Origin: Membranipora membranacea
Taxonomy: Eukaryota > Bryozoa > Gymnolaemata > Cheilostomatida > Membraniporidae
Assembly (NCBI GenBank): GCA_914767715.1
Contig: OU612073.1
Span: 18,166,001 to 18,230,000, forward strand
Direction of reading: 5' to 3'
Length of the DNA stretch: 64,000 nt
The stretch's first letter is position 1; each line of letters starts with the position of its first letter. The notes beneath the pieces were generated by a model. It was not told the origin of the DNA. It saw nothing but the letters and a program-made list of their open reading frames with translations, and made no database searches. Below are positions 51,100 through 64,000 of this stretch, in pieces. The position numbers and the translations under genes were made by a program.

Positions 51100-53048
51100 T
51101 CATAGGAAAATCCTTAGTAGGTATTTACATAATATGTATGTCGACGTCATGATGACCTTACAATACCCCATTGCACGCTGAATGCAGAACTTGAGGCTAA
51201 TATTAAGATGGTTCAGACTGCAGCTCAGCTCGTATGGCCGTACGAATGCGGACAAGATTTGTTGAAGTGTTCTTTGCAGCAGGTGATGAGTTGGCAGCGT
51301 GCAGTCAACATATGAGATATGACAGCGTGGCAGTCTGGATCTGTGCAGCAAGACTCTCACTACACCTGCAAGAGGAGAATGTTTATATTATGCAATAAGG
51401 GCAATGTGAAAGTATCTGATAAAACAAAAGATGCTTTTTCCAATGTATCGCATCGGCAAAATTGTCTTTTGTCTGATCAGATGTGATCCTGTCAGGTTTG
51501 GTAGTTTTTGCATGAGCTTTGCGATTTTACGTTGTGATTGCACAAATGAATTGAATCAGCTGCTGTGATGGTTGCCTCAGTGCCACGTTAGAATGAAAAC
51601 TATTCAAAGTGTCTAAACATCTAGCATTGACGAGTACCATAGAGGAGTAAATATTTTCTTGAATTAAATTTAGCTAGATGAGTTAATGTTAGCTAATACT
51701 CAATTCTAGCTAATTTGAGCTTATTCAAGTAGCCTATGTGCGGAAAGGCGCACTTCTCCTCAAAACAAACACTAATAAACTTTGGGCCTACTTTGCTTTA
51801 AGAAAACAACATACCATTTGCAAAGAGTTGATGGATGTTAACAGGTCATGTAACAGAGTAGACATCAAATTCTTCACCGCCTAAGTGATCCTATCGTTCT
51901 TTGCATCATCAAGGAAACTAGATATAAACAGAAAGCATACACCAGTTAATTGTTCAGTATATTGTCCTTTCGTTTGTACAACGCTAAATGAATCCATGAC
52001 CTCTCTGCCCAAAATATTAAGCCGCGTTTACACATGAGGTTGAAATGGTCAAATATTACTATGTCATGAGTGTCAGCGGAAAAGATTTAATCAGAGAGAT
52101 GGAGCATAGAAGAGAATAATAATTGTGTGCATCCACCTTGTCGCCAATAAGCCATAATTTGCATATAATATTGATTATGTCATGTATTAGATGAGGCTTG
52201 TAACAACTAAGGTTAGGGTGTTATAATCTCAAGCCAATCTGTGGCCATGTAGGCTCGCTAGACACGTCACAAGACATAGGGCTTCCTGTTACCAATTCAA
52301 CTGACAAAAACACTGGTAATGCATATTATACATCTGATTAGGCTTAGGCTACTTACGCTTAGCGGAGGGTGCTATCTTTTTTAGATCAGTCATTTCTGCA
52401 TTGAAACTGTTTTCCTCTGAATAGCATTCGGGTCTTCAACTTAACTGCTGGCAGCCTTGTCCCAAAAAGTACATCCAGAAATATAGATTGTGTACCTACA
52501 AGATCATACAATGTAAATCTGAGCAAGAGAAAGATTACGTAAATACTCAACTGATCGCTGGATCAGGAGGTCTTTCAATGAGAATGAGCACTAACTACGC
52601 TAGTCAACATGTTGCCATCACTTTGCCCTAATCCTTTACTGTCCCTCAGTTCCAAAGACAGGGCTAACTGAGGTAACTCAGTCCACCAGCAAGGAATCAA
52701 TCAATCAATTATTGGAGATAAAAACTAAGCTACTAGTACTACCCACCTAAGTAACCTGTCCTGACAAGCTTGTCAAAGATTGACAAAGCTTGTCAAGACA
52801 GGCTACCACCTAAGCAGCTATCCATCCCTTTAACTCCTTGCTAAGAGTAAGTGTACTCGACTTGACTTTTATGACTAGTACTACGGCTACTCTAGTAAAA
52901 AAATACTCACATCATCATCTTTCTTTGGTTCAAAACTAACCAGTCTTCTTCTAATCAGGCCAGATGTTTTTATACAGGCTGTACCTGTCCAGTCTTCAAC
53001 CAACTCATATAAGTAAAACATACAGCTAAGCTTATTTTGTTTCATCAT
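51100..53048 (-). CDS. Putative spliced gene in each satellite unit (hypothetical)
   Basis: Described for unit 1; it repeats every 3,046 bp. On the minus strand, 53048-52911 opens with ATGATG and reads 46 codons (MMKQNKLSCMFYLYELVEDW, then TGTACIKTSGLIRRRLVSFE and PKKDDD) to a consensus GTGAGT donor. A second segment ending at 52357 before GTAAGT reads ENSFNAEMTDLKKIAPSAK. A third starts at 51365 after a CTCTTGCAG acceptor and stays open to a stop at 51100; its phase matches the second. The first and second join only through an in-frame TGA or a weaker acceptor, so the full model is unresolved. No family was recognised. It could be a real amplified gene, a pseudogene or chance. Confidence 0.3.
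52752..52805. mobile_element. 54-bp foldback element with perfect 9-bp TSD inside the satellite unit
   Basis: Ends TAACCTGTCCTGACAAGC and the complement of TAGCCTGTCTTGACAAGC pair at 16 of 18 positions. The 9-mer CCACCTAAG is exactly repeated at 52743-52751 and 52806-52814. TA termini and a 9-bp duplication are as in the TAGTTTAAG family, but the arms differ. It is present in every unit, so it was inserted before the array expanded. Confidence 0.75.
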
Positions 53049-56000
53049 AAAAAGAGTATAAGGAATTTGTCCAGTGCATGCTTGTACACTTTCAGTCTCT
53101 ACTCTCTTGTCAAAACCACTCGGTTTGCTTCATAATAGTTGAGCAGGAATGTAATTTGGAGGATAGTGAGGGATTTATGTAGTTTTAAATAACAATTCAA
53201 CTTGAAAATTTTTTTAATAAATTACAACTCATGTTTCATTGGAAATTTTGAGAATTGAGAACAAATAAAAATTGAGAAAATGCGAGACAATGTATTGAAG
53301 GGATATATTTTCTCAATTTTAAGATAGTAGAGTTGTCTACTCTGGCAGGATTCTCAATTTTTCTCAATTATTCTCAATTTTAGGTAAAAGTATAGTGGAT
53401 CTCTGGGCGGCGGGCTCGGGGTTAAACTTCTCGGTGAGAGTGGGGAAAAGAGGGAGGAGAAAAGAGAAAAAAGGGAGGGGCAAAGGAAAAAAATAAGAAG
53501 AAGTTGTCCTCTCATTTTACGTGTCATGACAACTTCTGGGATATTTTGTAGTTTTTTTTATAGTTATAAAACATAACCTTGTGCATAGAGAGAGGTATAC
53601 AATGAGCAATAGAAACGCTTTTTCAATTTGCAGATGAGGATTAATTGCCTTATGAGTCATCTAAACAATTGACTTTTGATGGCTGGCAAAGAAATTCTTA
53701 GCAGTGAACTATTTGACCAGGTTGTTAATGACTTGATAGTCGCCAATAAAGGTTAGCTACGGCACGCAACACTGTTTGTTCATCATTTCATATAGAGTAA
53801 TCCTGTGTGTTAGCTAGTAATGTCCATTTAGATATCTATGCTGCGACTTAATCAGCGATATAACAGAAACGGTATTATTTGCCAATTCAAGGAAAGAGTT
53901 TTATTTTGCGAAAGGTATGGGTACAAAGCTTGTAAGATAGGTTATATTGTATTTAATAAGATACAAATTTAAGCAGATGATTTCTCAAAATTAAAACTAT
54001 AGCACCTCGATGTTGATCTCAATGTCCTCAACAAAAAAATTAATCCTTTTATTCAGCCTGAAAAGTTGCTACTAAAACATGAGAGTCAAGTAAAAAAAAC
54101 ACTAGAATATATCAAGCACAGCACTGTGTACAGGTCAGAAGACAGTCATAGGAAAATCCTTAGTAGGTATTTACATAATATGTATGTCGACGTCATGATG
54201 ACCTTACAATACCCCATTGCACGCTGAATGCAGAACTTGAGGCTAATATTAAGATGGTTCAGACTGCAGCTCAGCTCGTATGGCCGTACGAATGCGGACA
54301 AGATTTGTTGAAGTGTTCTTTGCAGCAGGTGATGAGTTGGCAGCGTGCAGTCAACATATGAGATATGACAGCGTGGCAGTCTGGATCTGTGCAGCAAGAC
54401 TCTCACTACACCTGCAAGAGGAGAATGTTTATATTATGCAATAAGGGCAATGTGAAAGTATCTGATAAAACAAAAGATGCTTTTTCCAATGTATCGCATC
54501 GGCAAAATTGTCTTTTGTCTGATCAGATGTGATCCTGTCAGGTTTGGTAGTTTTTGCATGAGCTTTGCGATTTTACGTTGTGATTGCACAAATGAATTGA
54601 ATCAGCTGCTGTGATGGTTGCCTCAGTGCCACGTTAGAATGAAAACTATTCAAAGTGTCTAAACATCTAGCATTGACGAGTACCATAGAGGAGTAAATAT
54701 TTTCTTGAATTAAATTTAGCTAGATGAGTTAATGTTAGCTAATACTCAATTCTAGCTAATTTGAGCTTATTCAAGTAGCCTATGTGCGGAAAGGCGCACT
54801 TCTCCTCAAAACAAACACTAATAAACTTTGGGCCTACTTTGCTTTAAGAAAACAACATACCATTTGCAAAGAGTTGATGGATGTTAACAGGTCATGTAAC
54901 AGAGTAGACATCAAATTCTTCACCGCCTAAGTGATCCTATCGTTCTTTGCATCATCAAGGAAACTAGATATAAACAGAAAGCATACACCAGTTAATTGTT
55001 CAGTATATTGTCCTTTCGTTTGTACAACGCTAAATGAATCCATGACCTCTCTGCCCAAAATATTAAGCCGCGTTTACACATGAGGTTGAAATGGTCAAAT
55101 ATTACTATGTCATGAGTGTCAGCGGAAAAGATTTAATCAGAGAGATGGAGCATAGAAGAGAATAATAATTGTGTGCATCCACCTTGTCGCCAATAAGCCA
55201 TAATTTGCATATAATATTGATTATGTCATGTATTAGATGAGGCTTGTAACAACTAAGGTTAGGGTGTTATAATCTCAAGCCAATCTGTGGCCATGTAGGC
55301 TCGCTAGACACGTCACAAGACATAGGGCTTCCTGTTACCAATTCAACTGACAAAAACACTGGTAATGCATATTATACATCTGATTAGGCTTAGGCTACTT
55401 ACGCTTAGCGGAGGGTGCTATCTTTTTTAGATCAGTCATTTCTGCATTGAAACTGTTTTCCTCTGAATAGCATTCGGGTCTTCAACTTAACTGCTGGCAG
55501 CCTTGTCCCAAAAAGTACATCCAGAAATATAGATTGTGTACCTACAAGATCATACAATGTAAATCTGAGCAAGAGAAAGATTACGTAAATACTCAACTGA
55601 TCGCTGGATCAGGAGGTCTTTCAATGAGAATGAGCACTAACTACGCTAGTCAACATGTTGCCATCACTTTGCCCTAATCCTTTACTGTCCCTCAGTTCCA
55701 AAGACAGGGCTAACTGAGGTAACTCAGTCCACCAGCAAGGAATCAATCAATCAATTATTGGAGATAAAAACTAAGCTACTAGTACTACCCACCTAAGTAA
55801 CCTGTCCTGACAAGCTTGTCAAAGATTGACAAAGCTTGTCAAGACAGGCTACCACCTAAGCAGCTATCCATCCCTTTAACTCCTTGCTAAGAGTAAGTGT
55901 ACTCGACTTGACTTTTATGACTAGTACTACGGCTACTCTAGTAAAAAAATACTCACATCATCATCTTTCTTTGGTTCAAAACTAACCAGTCTTCTTCTAA

Positions 56001-59000
56001 TCAGGCCAGATGTTTTTATACAGGCTGTACCTGTCCAGTCTTCCACCAACTCATATAAGTAAAACATACAGCTAAGCTTATTTTGTTTCATCATAAAAAG
56101 AGTATAAGGAATTTGTCCAGTGCTTGCTTGTACACTTTCAGTCTCTACTCTCTTGTCAAAACCACTCGGTTTGCTTCATAATAGTTGAGCAGGAATGTAA
56201 TTTGGAGGATAGTGAGGGATTTATGTAGTTTTAAATAACAATTCAACTTGAAAATTTTTTTAATAAATTACAACTCATGTTTCATTGGAAATTTTGAGAA
56301 TTGAGAACAAATAAAAATTGAGAAAATGCGAGACAATGTATTGAAGGGATATATTTTCTCAATTTTAAGATAGTAGAGTTGTCTACTCTGGCAGGATTCT
56401 CAATTTTTCTCAATTATTCTCAATTTTAGGTAAAAGTATAGTGGATCTCTGGGCGGCGGGCTCGGGGTTAAACTTCTCGGTGAGAGTGGGGAAAAGAGGG
56501 AGGAGAAAAGAGAAAAAAGGGAGGGGCAAAGGAAAAAAATAAGAAGAAGTTGTCCTCTCATTTTACGTGTCATGACAACTTCTGGGATATTTTGTAGTTT
56601 TTTTTATAGTTATAAAACATAACCTTGTGCATAGAGAGAGGTATACAATGAGCAATAGAAACGCTTTTTCAATTTGCAGATGAGGATTAATTGCCTTATG
56701 AGTCATCTAAACAATTGACTTTTGATGGCTGGCAAAGAAATTCTTAGCAGTGAACTATTTGACCAGGTTGTTAATGACTTGATAGTCGCCAATAAAGGTT
56801 AGCTACGGCACGCAACACTGTTTGTTCATCATTTCATATAGAGTAATCCTGTGTGTTAGCTAGTAATGTCCATTTAGATATCTATGCTGCGACTTAATCA
56901 GCGATATAACAGAAACGGTATTATTTGCCAATTCAAGGAAAGAGTTTTATTTTGCGAAAGGTATGGGTACAAAGCTTGTAAGATAGGTTATATTGTATTT
57001 AATAAGATACAAATTTAAGCAGATGATTTCTCAAAATTAAAACTATAGCACCTCGATGTTGATCTCAATGTCCTCAACAAAAAAATTAATCCTTTTATTC
57101 AGCCTGAAAAGTTGCTACTAAAACATGAGAGTCAAGTAAAAAAAACACTAGAATATATCAAGCACAGCACTGTGTACAGGTCAGAAGACAGTCATAGGAA
57201 AATCCTTAGTAGGTATTTACATAATATGTATGTCGACGTCATGATGACCTTACAATACCCCATTGCACGCTGAATGCAGAACTTGAGGCTAATATTAAGA
57301 TGGTTCAGACTGCAGCTCAGCTCGTATGGCCGTACGAATGCGGACAAGATTTGTTGAAGTGTTCTTTGCAGCAGGTGATGAGTTGGCAGCGTGCAGTCAA
57401 CATATGAGATATGACAGCGTGGCAGTCTGGATCTGTGCAGCAAGACTCTCACTACACCTGCAAGAGGAGAATGTTTATATTATGCAATAAGGGCAATGTG
57501 AAAGTATCTGATAAAACAAAAGATGCTTTTTCCAATGTATCGCATCGGCAAAATTGTCTTTTGTCTGATCAGATGTGATCCTGTCAGGTTTGGTAGTTTT
57601 TGCATGAGCTTTGCGATTTTACGTTGTGATTGCACAAATGAATTGAATCAGCTGCTGTGATGGTTGCCTCAGTGCCACGTTAGAATGAAAACTATTCAAA
57701 GTGTCTAAACATCTAGCATTGACGAGTACCATAGAGGAGTAAATATTTTCTTGAATTAAATTTAGCTAGATGAGTTAATGTTAGCTAATACTCAATTCTA
57801 GCTAATTTGAGCTTATTCAAGTAGCCTATGTGCGGAAAGGCGCACTTCTCCTCAAAACAAACACTAATAAACTTTGGGCCTACTTTGCTTTAAGAAAACA
57901 ACATACCATTTGCAAAGAGTTGATGGATGTTAACAGGTCATGTAACAGAGTAGACATCAAATTCTTCACCGCCTAAGTGATCCTATCGTTCTTTGCATCA
58001 TCAAGGAAACTAGATATAAACAGAAAGCATACACCAGTTAATTGTTCAGTATATTGTCCTTTCGTTTGTACAACGCTAAATGAATCCATGACCTCTCTGC
58101 CCAAAATATTAAGCCGCGTTTACACATGAGGTTGAAATGGTCAAATATTACTATGTCATGAGTGTCAGCGGAAAAGATTTAATCAGAGAGATGGAGCATA
58201 GAAGAGAATAATAATTGTGTGCATCCACCTTGTCGCCAATAAGCCATAATTTGCATATAATATTGATTATGTCATGTATTAGATGAGGCTTGTAACAACT
58301 AAGGTTAGGGTGTTATAATCTCAAGCCAATCTGTGGCCATGTAGGCTCGCTAGACACGTCACAAGACATAGGGCTTCCTGTTACCAATTCAACTGACAAA
58401 AACACTGGTAATGCATATTATACATCTGATTAGGCTTAGGCTACTTACGCTTAGCGGAGGGTGCTATCTTTTTTAGATCAGTCATTTCTGCATTGAAACT
58501 GTTTTCCTCTGAATAGCATTCGGGTCTTCAACTTAACTGCTGGCAGCCTTGTCCCAAAAAGTACATCCAGAAATATAGATTGTGTACCTACAAGATCATA
58601 CAATGTAAATCTGAGCAAGAGAAAGATTACGTAAATACTCAACTGATCGCTGGATCAGGAGGTCTTTCAATGAGAATGAGCACTAACTACGCTAGTCAAC
58701 ATGTTGCCATCACTTTGCCCTAATCCTTTACTGTCCCTCAGTTCCAAAGACAGGGCTAACTGAGGTAACTCAGTCCACCAGCAAGGAATCAATCAATCAA
58801 TTATTGGAGATAAAAACTAAGCTACTAGTACTACCCACCTAAGTAACCTGTCCTGACAAGCTTGTCAAAGATTGACAAAGCTTGTCAAGACAGGCTACCA
58901 CCTAAGCAGCTATCCATCCCTTTAACTCCTTGCTAAGAGTAAGTGTACTCGACTTGACTTTTATGACTAGTACTACGGCTACTCTAGTAAAAAAATACTC

Positions 59001-62000
59001 ACATCATCATCTTTCTTTGGTTCAAAACTAACCAGTCTTCTTCTAATCAGGCCAGATGTTTTTATACAGGCTGTACCTGTCCAGTCTTCAACCAACTCAT
59101 ATAAGTAAAACATACAGCTAAGCTTATTTTGTTTCATCATAAAAAGAGTATAAGGAATTTGTCCAGTGCATGCTTGTACACTTTCAGTCTCTACTCTCTT
59201 GTCAAAACCACTCGGTTTGCTTCATAATAGTTGAGCAGGAATGTAATTTGGAGGATAGTGAGGGATTTATGTAGTTTTAAATAACAATTCAACTTGAAAA
59301 TTTTTTTAATAAATTACAACTCATGTTTCATTGGAAATTTTGAGAATTGAGAACAAATAAAAATTGAGAAAATGCGAGACAATGTATTGAAGGGATATAT
59401 TTTCTCAATTTTAAGATAGTAGAGTTGTCTACTCTGGCAGGATTCTCAATTTTTCTCAATTATTCTCAATTTTAGGTAAAAGTATAGTGGATCTCTGGGC
59501 GGCGGGCTCGGGGTTAAACTTCTCGGTGAGAGTGGGGAAAAGAGGGAGGAGAAAAGAGAAAAAAGGGAGGGGCAAAGGAAAAAAATAAGAAGAAGTTGTC
59601 CTCTCATTTTACGTGTCATGACAACTTCTGGGATATTTTGTAGTTTTTTTTATAGTTATAAAACATAACCTTGTGCATAGAGAGAGGTATACAATGAGCA
59701 ATAGAAACGCTTTTTCAATTTGCAGATGAGGATTAATTGCCTTATGAGTCATCTAAACAATTGACTTTTGATGGCTGGCAAAGAAATTCTTAGCAGTGAA
59801 CTATTTGACCAGGTTGTTAATGACTTGATAGTCGCCAATAAAGGTTAGCTACGGCACGCAACACTGTTTGTTCATCATTTCATATAGAGTAATCCTGTGT
59901 GTTAGCTAGTAATGTCCATTTAGATATCTATGCTGCGACTTAATCAGCGATATAACAGAAACGGTATTATTTGCCAATTCAAGGAAAGAGTTTTATTTTG
60001 CGAAAGGTATGGGTACAAAGCTTGTAAGATAGGTTATATTGTATTTAATAAGATACAAATTTAAGCAGATGATTTCTCAAAATTAAAACTATAGCACCTC
60101 GATGTTGATCTCAATGTCCTCAACAAAAAAATTAATCCTTTTATTCAGCCTGAAAAGTTGCTACTAAAACATGAGAGTCAAGTAAAAAAAACACTAGAAT
60201 ATATCAAGCACAGCACTGTGTACAGGTCAGAAGACAGTCATAGGAAAATCCTTAGTAGGTATTTACATAATATGTATGTCGACGTCATGATGACCTTACA
60301 ATACCCCATTGCACGCTGAATGCAGAACTTGAGGCTAATATTAAGATGGTTCAGACTGCAGCTCAGCTCGTATGGCCGTACGAATGCGGACAAGATTTGT
60401 TGAAGTGTTCTTTGCAGCAGGTGATGAGTTGGCAGCGTGCAGTCAACATATGAGATATGACAGCGTGGCAGTCTGGATCTGTGCAGCAAGACTCTCACTA
60501 CACCTGCAAGAGGAGAATGTTTATATTATGCAATAAGGGCAATGTGAAAGTATCTGATAAAACAAAAGATGCTTTTTCCAATGTATCGCATCGGCAAAAT
60601 TGTCTTTTGTCTGATCAGATGTGATCCTGTCAGGTTTGGTAGTTTTTGCATGAGCTTTGCGATTTTACGTTGTGATTGCACAAATGAATTGAATCAGCTG
60701 CTGTGATGGTTGCCTCAGTGCCACGTTAGAATGAAAACTATTCAAAGTGTCTAAACATCTAGCATTGACGAGTACCATAGAGGAGTAAATATTTTCTTGA
60801 ATTAAATTTAGCTAGATGAGTTAATGTTAGCTAATACTCAATTCTAGCTAATTTGAGCTTATTCAAGTAGCCTATGTGCGGAAAGGCGCACTTCTCCTCA
60901 AAACAAACACTAATAAACTTTGGGCCTACTTTGCTTTAAGAAAACAACATACCATTTGCAAAGAGTTGATGGATGTTAACAGGTCATGTAACAGAGTAGA
61001 CATCAAATTCTTCACCGCCTAAGTGATCCTATCGTTCTTTGCATCATCAAGGAAACTAGATATAAACAGAAAGCATACACCAGTTAATTGTTCAGTATAT
61101 TGTCCTTTCGTTTGTACAACGCTAAATGAATCCATGACCTCTCTGCCCAAAATATTAAGCCGCGTTTACACATGAGGTTGAAATGGTCAAATATTACTAT
61201 GTCATGAGTGTCAGCGGAAAAGATTTAATCAGAGAGATGGAGCATAGAAGAGAATAATAATTGTGTGCATCCACCTTGTCGCCAATAAGCCATAATTTGC
61301 ATATAATATTGATTATGTCATGTATTAGATGAGGCTTGTAACAACTAAGGTTAGGGTGTTATAATCTCAAGCCAATCTGTGGCCATGTAGGCTCGCTAGA
61401 CACGTCACAAGACATAGGGCTTCCTGTTACCAATTCAACTGACAAAAACACTGGTAATGCATATTATACATCTGATTAGGCTTAGGCTACTTACGCTTAG
61501 CGGAGGGTGCTATCTTTTTTAGATCAGTCATTTCTGCATTGAAACTGTTTTCCTCTGAATAGCATTCGGGTCTTCAACTTAACTGCTGGCAGCCTTGTCC
61601 CAAAAAGTACATCCAGAAATATAGATTGTGTACCTACAAGATCATACAATGTAAATCTGAGCAAGAGAAAGATTACGTAAATACTCAACTGATCGCTGGA
61701 TCAGGAGGTCTTTCAATGAGAATGAGCACTAACTACGCTAGTCAACATGTTGCCATCACTTTGCCCTAATCCTTTACTGTCCCTCAGTTCCAAAGACAGG
61801 GCTAACTGAGGTAACTCAGTCCACCAGCAAGGAATCAATCAATCAATTATTGGAGATAAAAACTAAGCTACTAGTACTACCCACCTAAGTAACCTGTCCT
61901 GACAAGCTTGTCAAAGATTGACAAAGCTTGTCAAGACAGGCTACCACCTAAGCAGCTATCCATCCCTTTAACTCCTTGCTAAGAGTAAGTGTACTCGACT

Positions 62001-64000
62001 TGACTTTTATGACTAGTACTACGGCTACTCTAGTAAAAAAATACTCACATCATCATCTTTCTTTGGTTCAAAACTAACCAGTCTTCTTCTAATCAGGCCA
62101 GATGTTTTTATACAGGCTGTACCTGTCCAGTCTTCAACCAACTCATATAAGTAAAACATACAGCTAAGCTTATTTTGTTTCATCATAAAAAGAGTATAAG
62201 GAATTTGTCCAGTGCATGCTTGTACACTTTCAGTCTCTACTCTCTTGTCAAAACCACTCGGTTTGCTTCATAATAGTTGAGCAGGAATGTAATTTGGAGG
62301 ATAGTGAGGGATTTATGTAGTTTTAAATAACAATTCAACTTGAAAATTTTTTTAATAAATTACAACTCATGTTTCATTGGAAATTTTGAGAATTGAGAAC
62401 AAATAAAAATTGAGAAAATGCGAGACAATGTATTGAAGGGATATATTTTCTCAATTTTAAGATAGTAGAGTTGTCTACTCTGGCAGGATTCTCAATTTTT
62501 CTCAATTATTCTCAATTTTAGGTAAAAGTATAGTGGATCTCTGGGCGGCGGGCTCGGGGTTAAACTTCTCGGTGAGAGTGGGGAAAAGAGGGAGGAGAAA
62601 AGAGAAAAAAGGGAGGGGCAAAGGAAAAAAATAAGAAGAAGTTGTCCTCTCATTTTACGTGTCATGACAACTTCTGGGATATTTTGTAGTTTTTTTTATA
62701 GTTATAAAACATAACCTTGTGCATAGAGAGAGGTATACAATGAGCAATAGAAACGCTTTTTCAATTTGCAGATGAGGATTAATTGCCTTATGAGTCATCT
62801 AAACAATTGACTTTTGATGGCTGGCAAAGAAATTCTTAGCAGTGAACTATTTGACCAGGTTGTTAATGACTTGATAGTCGCCAATAAAGGTTAGCTACGG
62901 CACGCAACACTGTTTGTTCATCATTTCATATAGAGTAATCCTGTGTGTTAGCTAGTAATGTCCATTTAGATATCTATGCTGCGACTTAATCAGCGATATA
63001 ACAGAAACGGTATTATTTGCCAATTCAAGGAAAGAGTTTTATTTTGCGAAAGGTATGGGTACAAAGCTTGTAAGATAGGTTATATTGTATTTAATAAGAT
63101 ACAAATTTAAGCAGATGATTTCTCAAAATTAAAACTATAGCACCTCGATGTTGATCTCAATGTCCTCAACAAAAAAATTAATCCTTTTATTCAGCCTGAA
63201 AAGTTGCTACTAAAACATGAGAGTCAAGTAAAAAAAACACTAGAATATATCAAGCACAGCACTGTGTACAGGTCAGAAGACAGTCATAGGAAAATCCTTA
63301 GTAGGTATTTACATAATATGTATGTCGACGTCATGATGACCTTACAATACCCCATTGCACGCTGAATGCAGAACTTGAGGCTAATATTAAGATGGTTCAG
63401 ACTGCAGCTCAGCTCGTATGGCCGTACGAATGCGGACAAGATTTGTTGAAGTGTTCTTTGCAGCAGGTGATGAGTTGGCAGCGTGCAGTCAACATATGAG
63501 ATATGACAGCGTGGCAGTCTGGATCTGTGCAGCAAGACTCTCACTACACCTGCAAGAGGAGAATGTTTATATTATGCAATAAGGGCAATGTGAAAGTATC
63601 TGATAAAACAAAAGATGCTTTTTCCAATGTATCGCATCGGCAAAATTGTCTTTTGTCTGATCAGATGTGATCCTGTCAGGTTTGGTAGTTTTTGCATGAG
63701 CTTTGCGATTTTACGTTGTGATTGCACAAATGAATTGAATCAGCTGCTGTGATGGTTGCCTCAGTGCCACGTTAGAATGAAAACTATTCAAAGTGTCTAA
63801 ACATCTAGCATTGACGAGTACCATAGAGGAGTAAATATTTTCTTGAATTAAATTTAGCTAGATGAGTTAATGTTAGCTAATACTCAATTCTAGCTAATTT
63901 GAGCTTATTCAAGTAGCCTATGTGCGGAAAGGCGCACTTCTCCTCAAAACAAACACTAATAAACTTTGGGCCTACTTTGCTTTAAGAAAACAACATACCA

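Larger units (their letters stand above)
50360..64000. repeat. Head-to-tail array of a 3,046-bp satellite unit
   Basis: Unit starts at 50360, 53406, 56452, 59498 and 62544; the fifth is cut off by the window. Spacing is exactly 3,046 bp each time. I saw only two differences between full copies, both in unit 2: 56044 (C for A) and 56124 (T for A). Each unit carries a pyrimidine-rich minus-strand tract; a 10-bp inverted repeat around 50454-50492 (AGAAGTTGTC/GACAACTTCT); a 54-bp foldback insertion at 52752-52805; an AAAATTGAGAAAAT/ATTTTCTCAATTTT stem near 53268-53320; and a GTATAGTGG motif just before the next unit. The array must extend past 64000 or end just beyond it. Confidence 0.95.

Noticed and set aside
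51100-51360. 86-codon frame repeated in every satellite unit taken as a stand-alone gene
   Set aside because: It starts at an internal Met right after an acceptor, so it is better read as part of a candidate exon; identity among copies reflects array homogeneity, not selection.

Overview
This is nuclear DNA from an invertebrate animal. It is AT-rich, with short exons, GT-AG introns, AATAAA poly(A) signals and tRNA genes interrupted at the eukaryotic position 37/38. A LATS/Warts kinase, a transgelin with CH domain and calponin repeat, and a nuclear gene for a mitochondrial TRMT10C-like protein all point to Metazoa. I cannot fix the phylum from the sequence; a sponge or cnidarian would fit.

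Layout. (1) 1188-7957 (+): the C-terminal 800 residues of a LATS kinase on 12 exons, with its 3' UTR to about 9060. (2) 13372-9690 (-): a complete six-exon TRMT10C/MRPP1-like gene converging on LATS, with a perfect 134-bp foldback element in one intron. (3) 15342-24421 (+): a nine-exon, 370-residue four-helix membrane protein with a K+-channel-like pore loop whose selectivity filter is degenerate. (4) 27394-35044 (+): a transgelin/calponin gene with two alternative first exons. (5) 36590-36808 (-): a cysteine-rich, WAP-like exon. (6) 42953-44273 (+): a small TATA-driven gene for a secreted, Gly/Asp/His-rich protein.

The right third is repetitive. Between 37.3 and 50.4 kb lie six full-length tRNA-Asp(GTC) genes, all with 46- or 55-nt introns carrying a palindrome, plus two broken copies. 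One broken copy has expanded into ten tandem 10-bp units. A tRNA-pair block has been copied about three times. From 50360 to the window end runs a head-to-tail array of a 3,046-bp unit (four full units and a fifth cut by the edge). It is almost invariant and begins exactly where the last tRNA-Asp copy breaks off. Each unit holds splice-consistent exon candidates on the minus strand and a 54-bp foldback element with a 9-bp target-site duplication.

The genes do not form one pathway: LATS is Hippo signalling, TRMT10C-like is mitochondrial tRNA processing, transgelin is actin binding. The most unusual content is the intron-bearing tRNA-Asp family and its junction with the long-unit satellite. Gene models come from reading frames and splice-phase agreement by eye; nothing was searched against a database.
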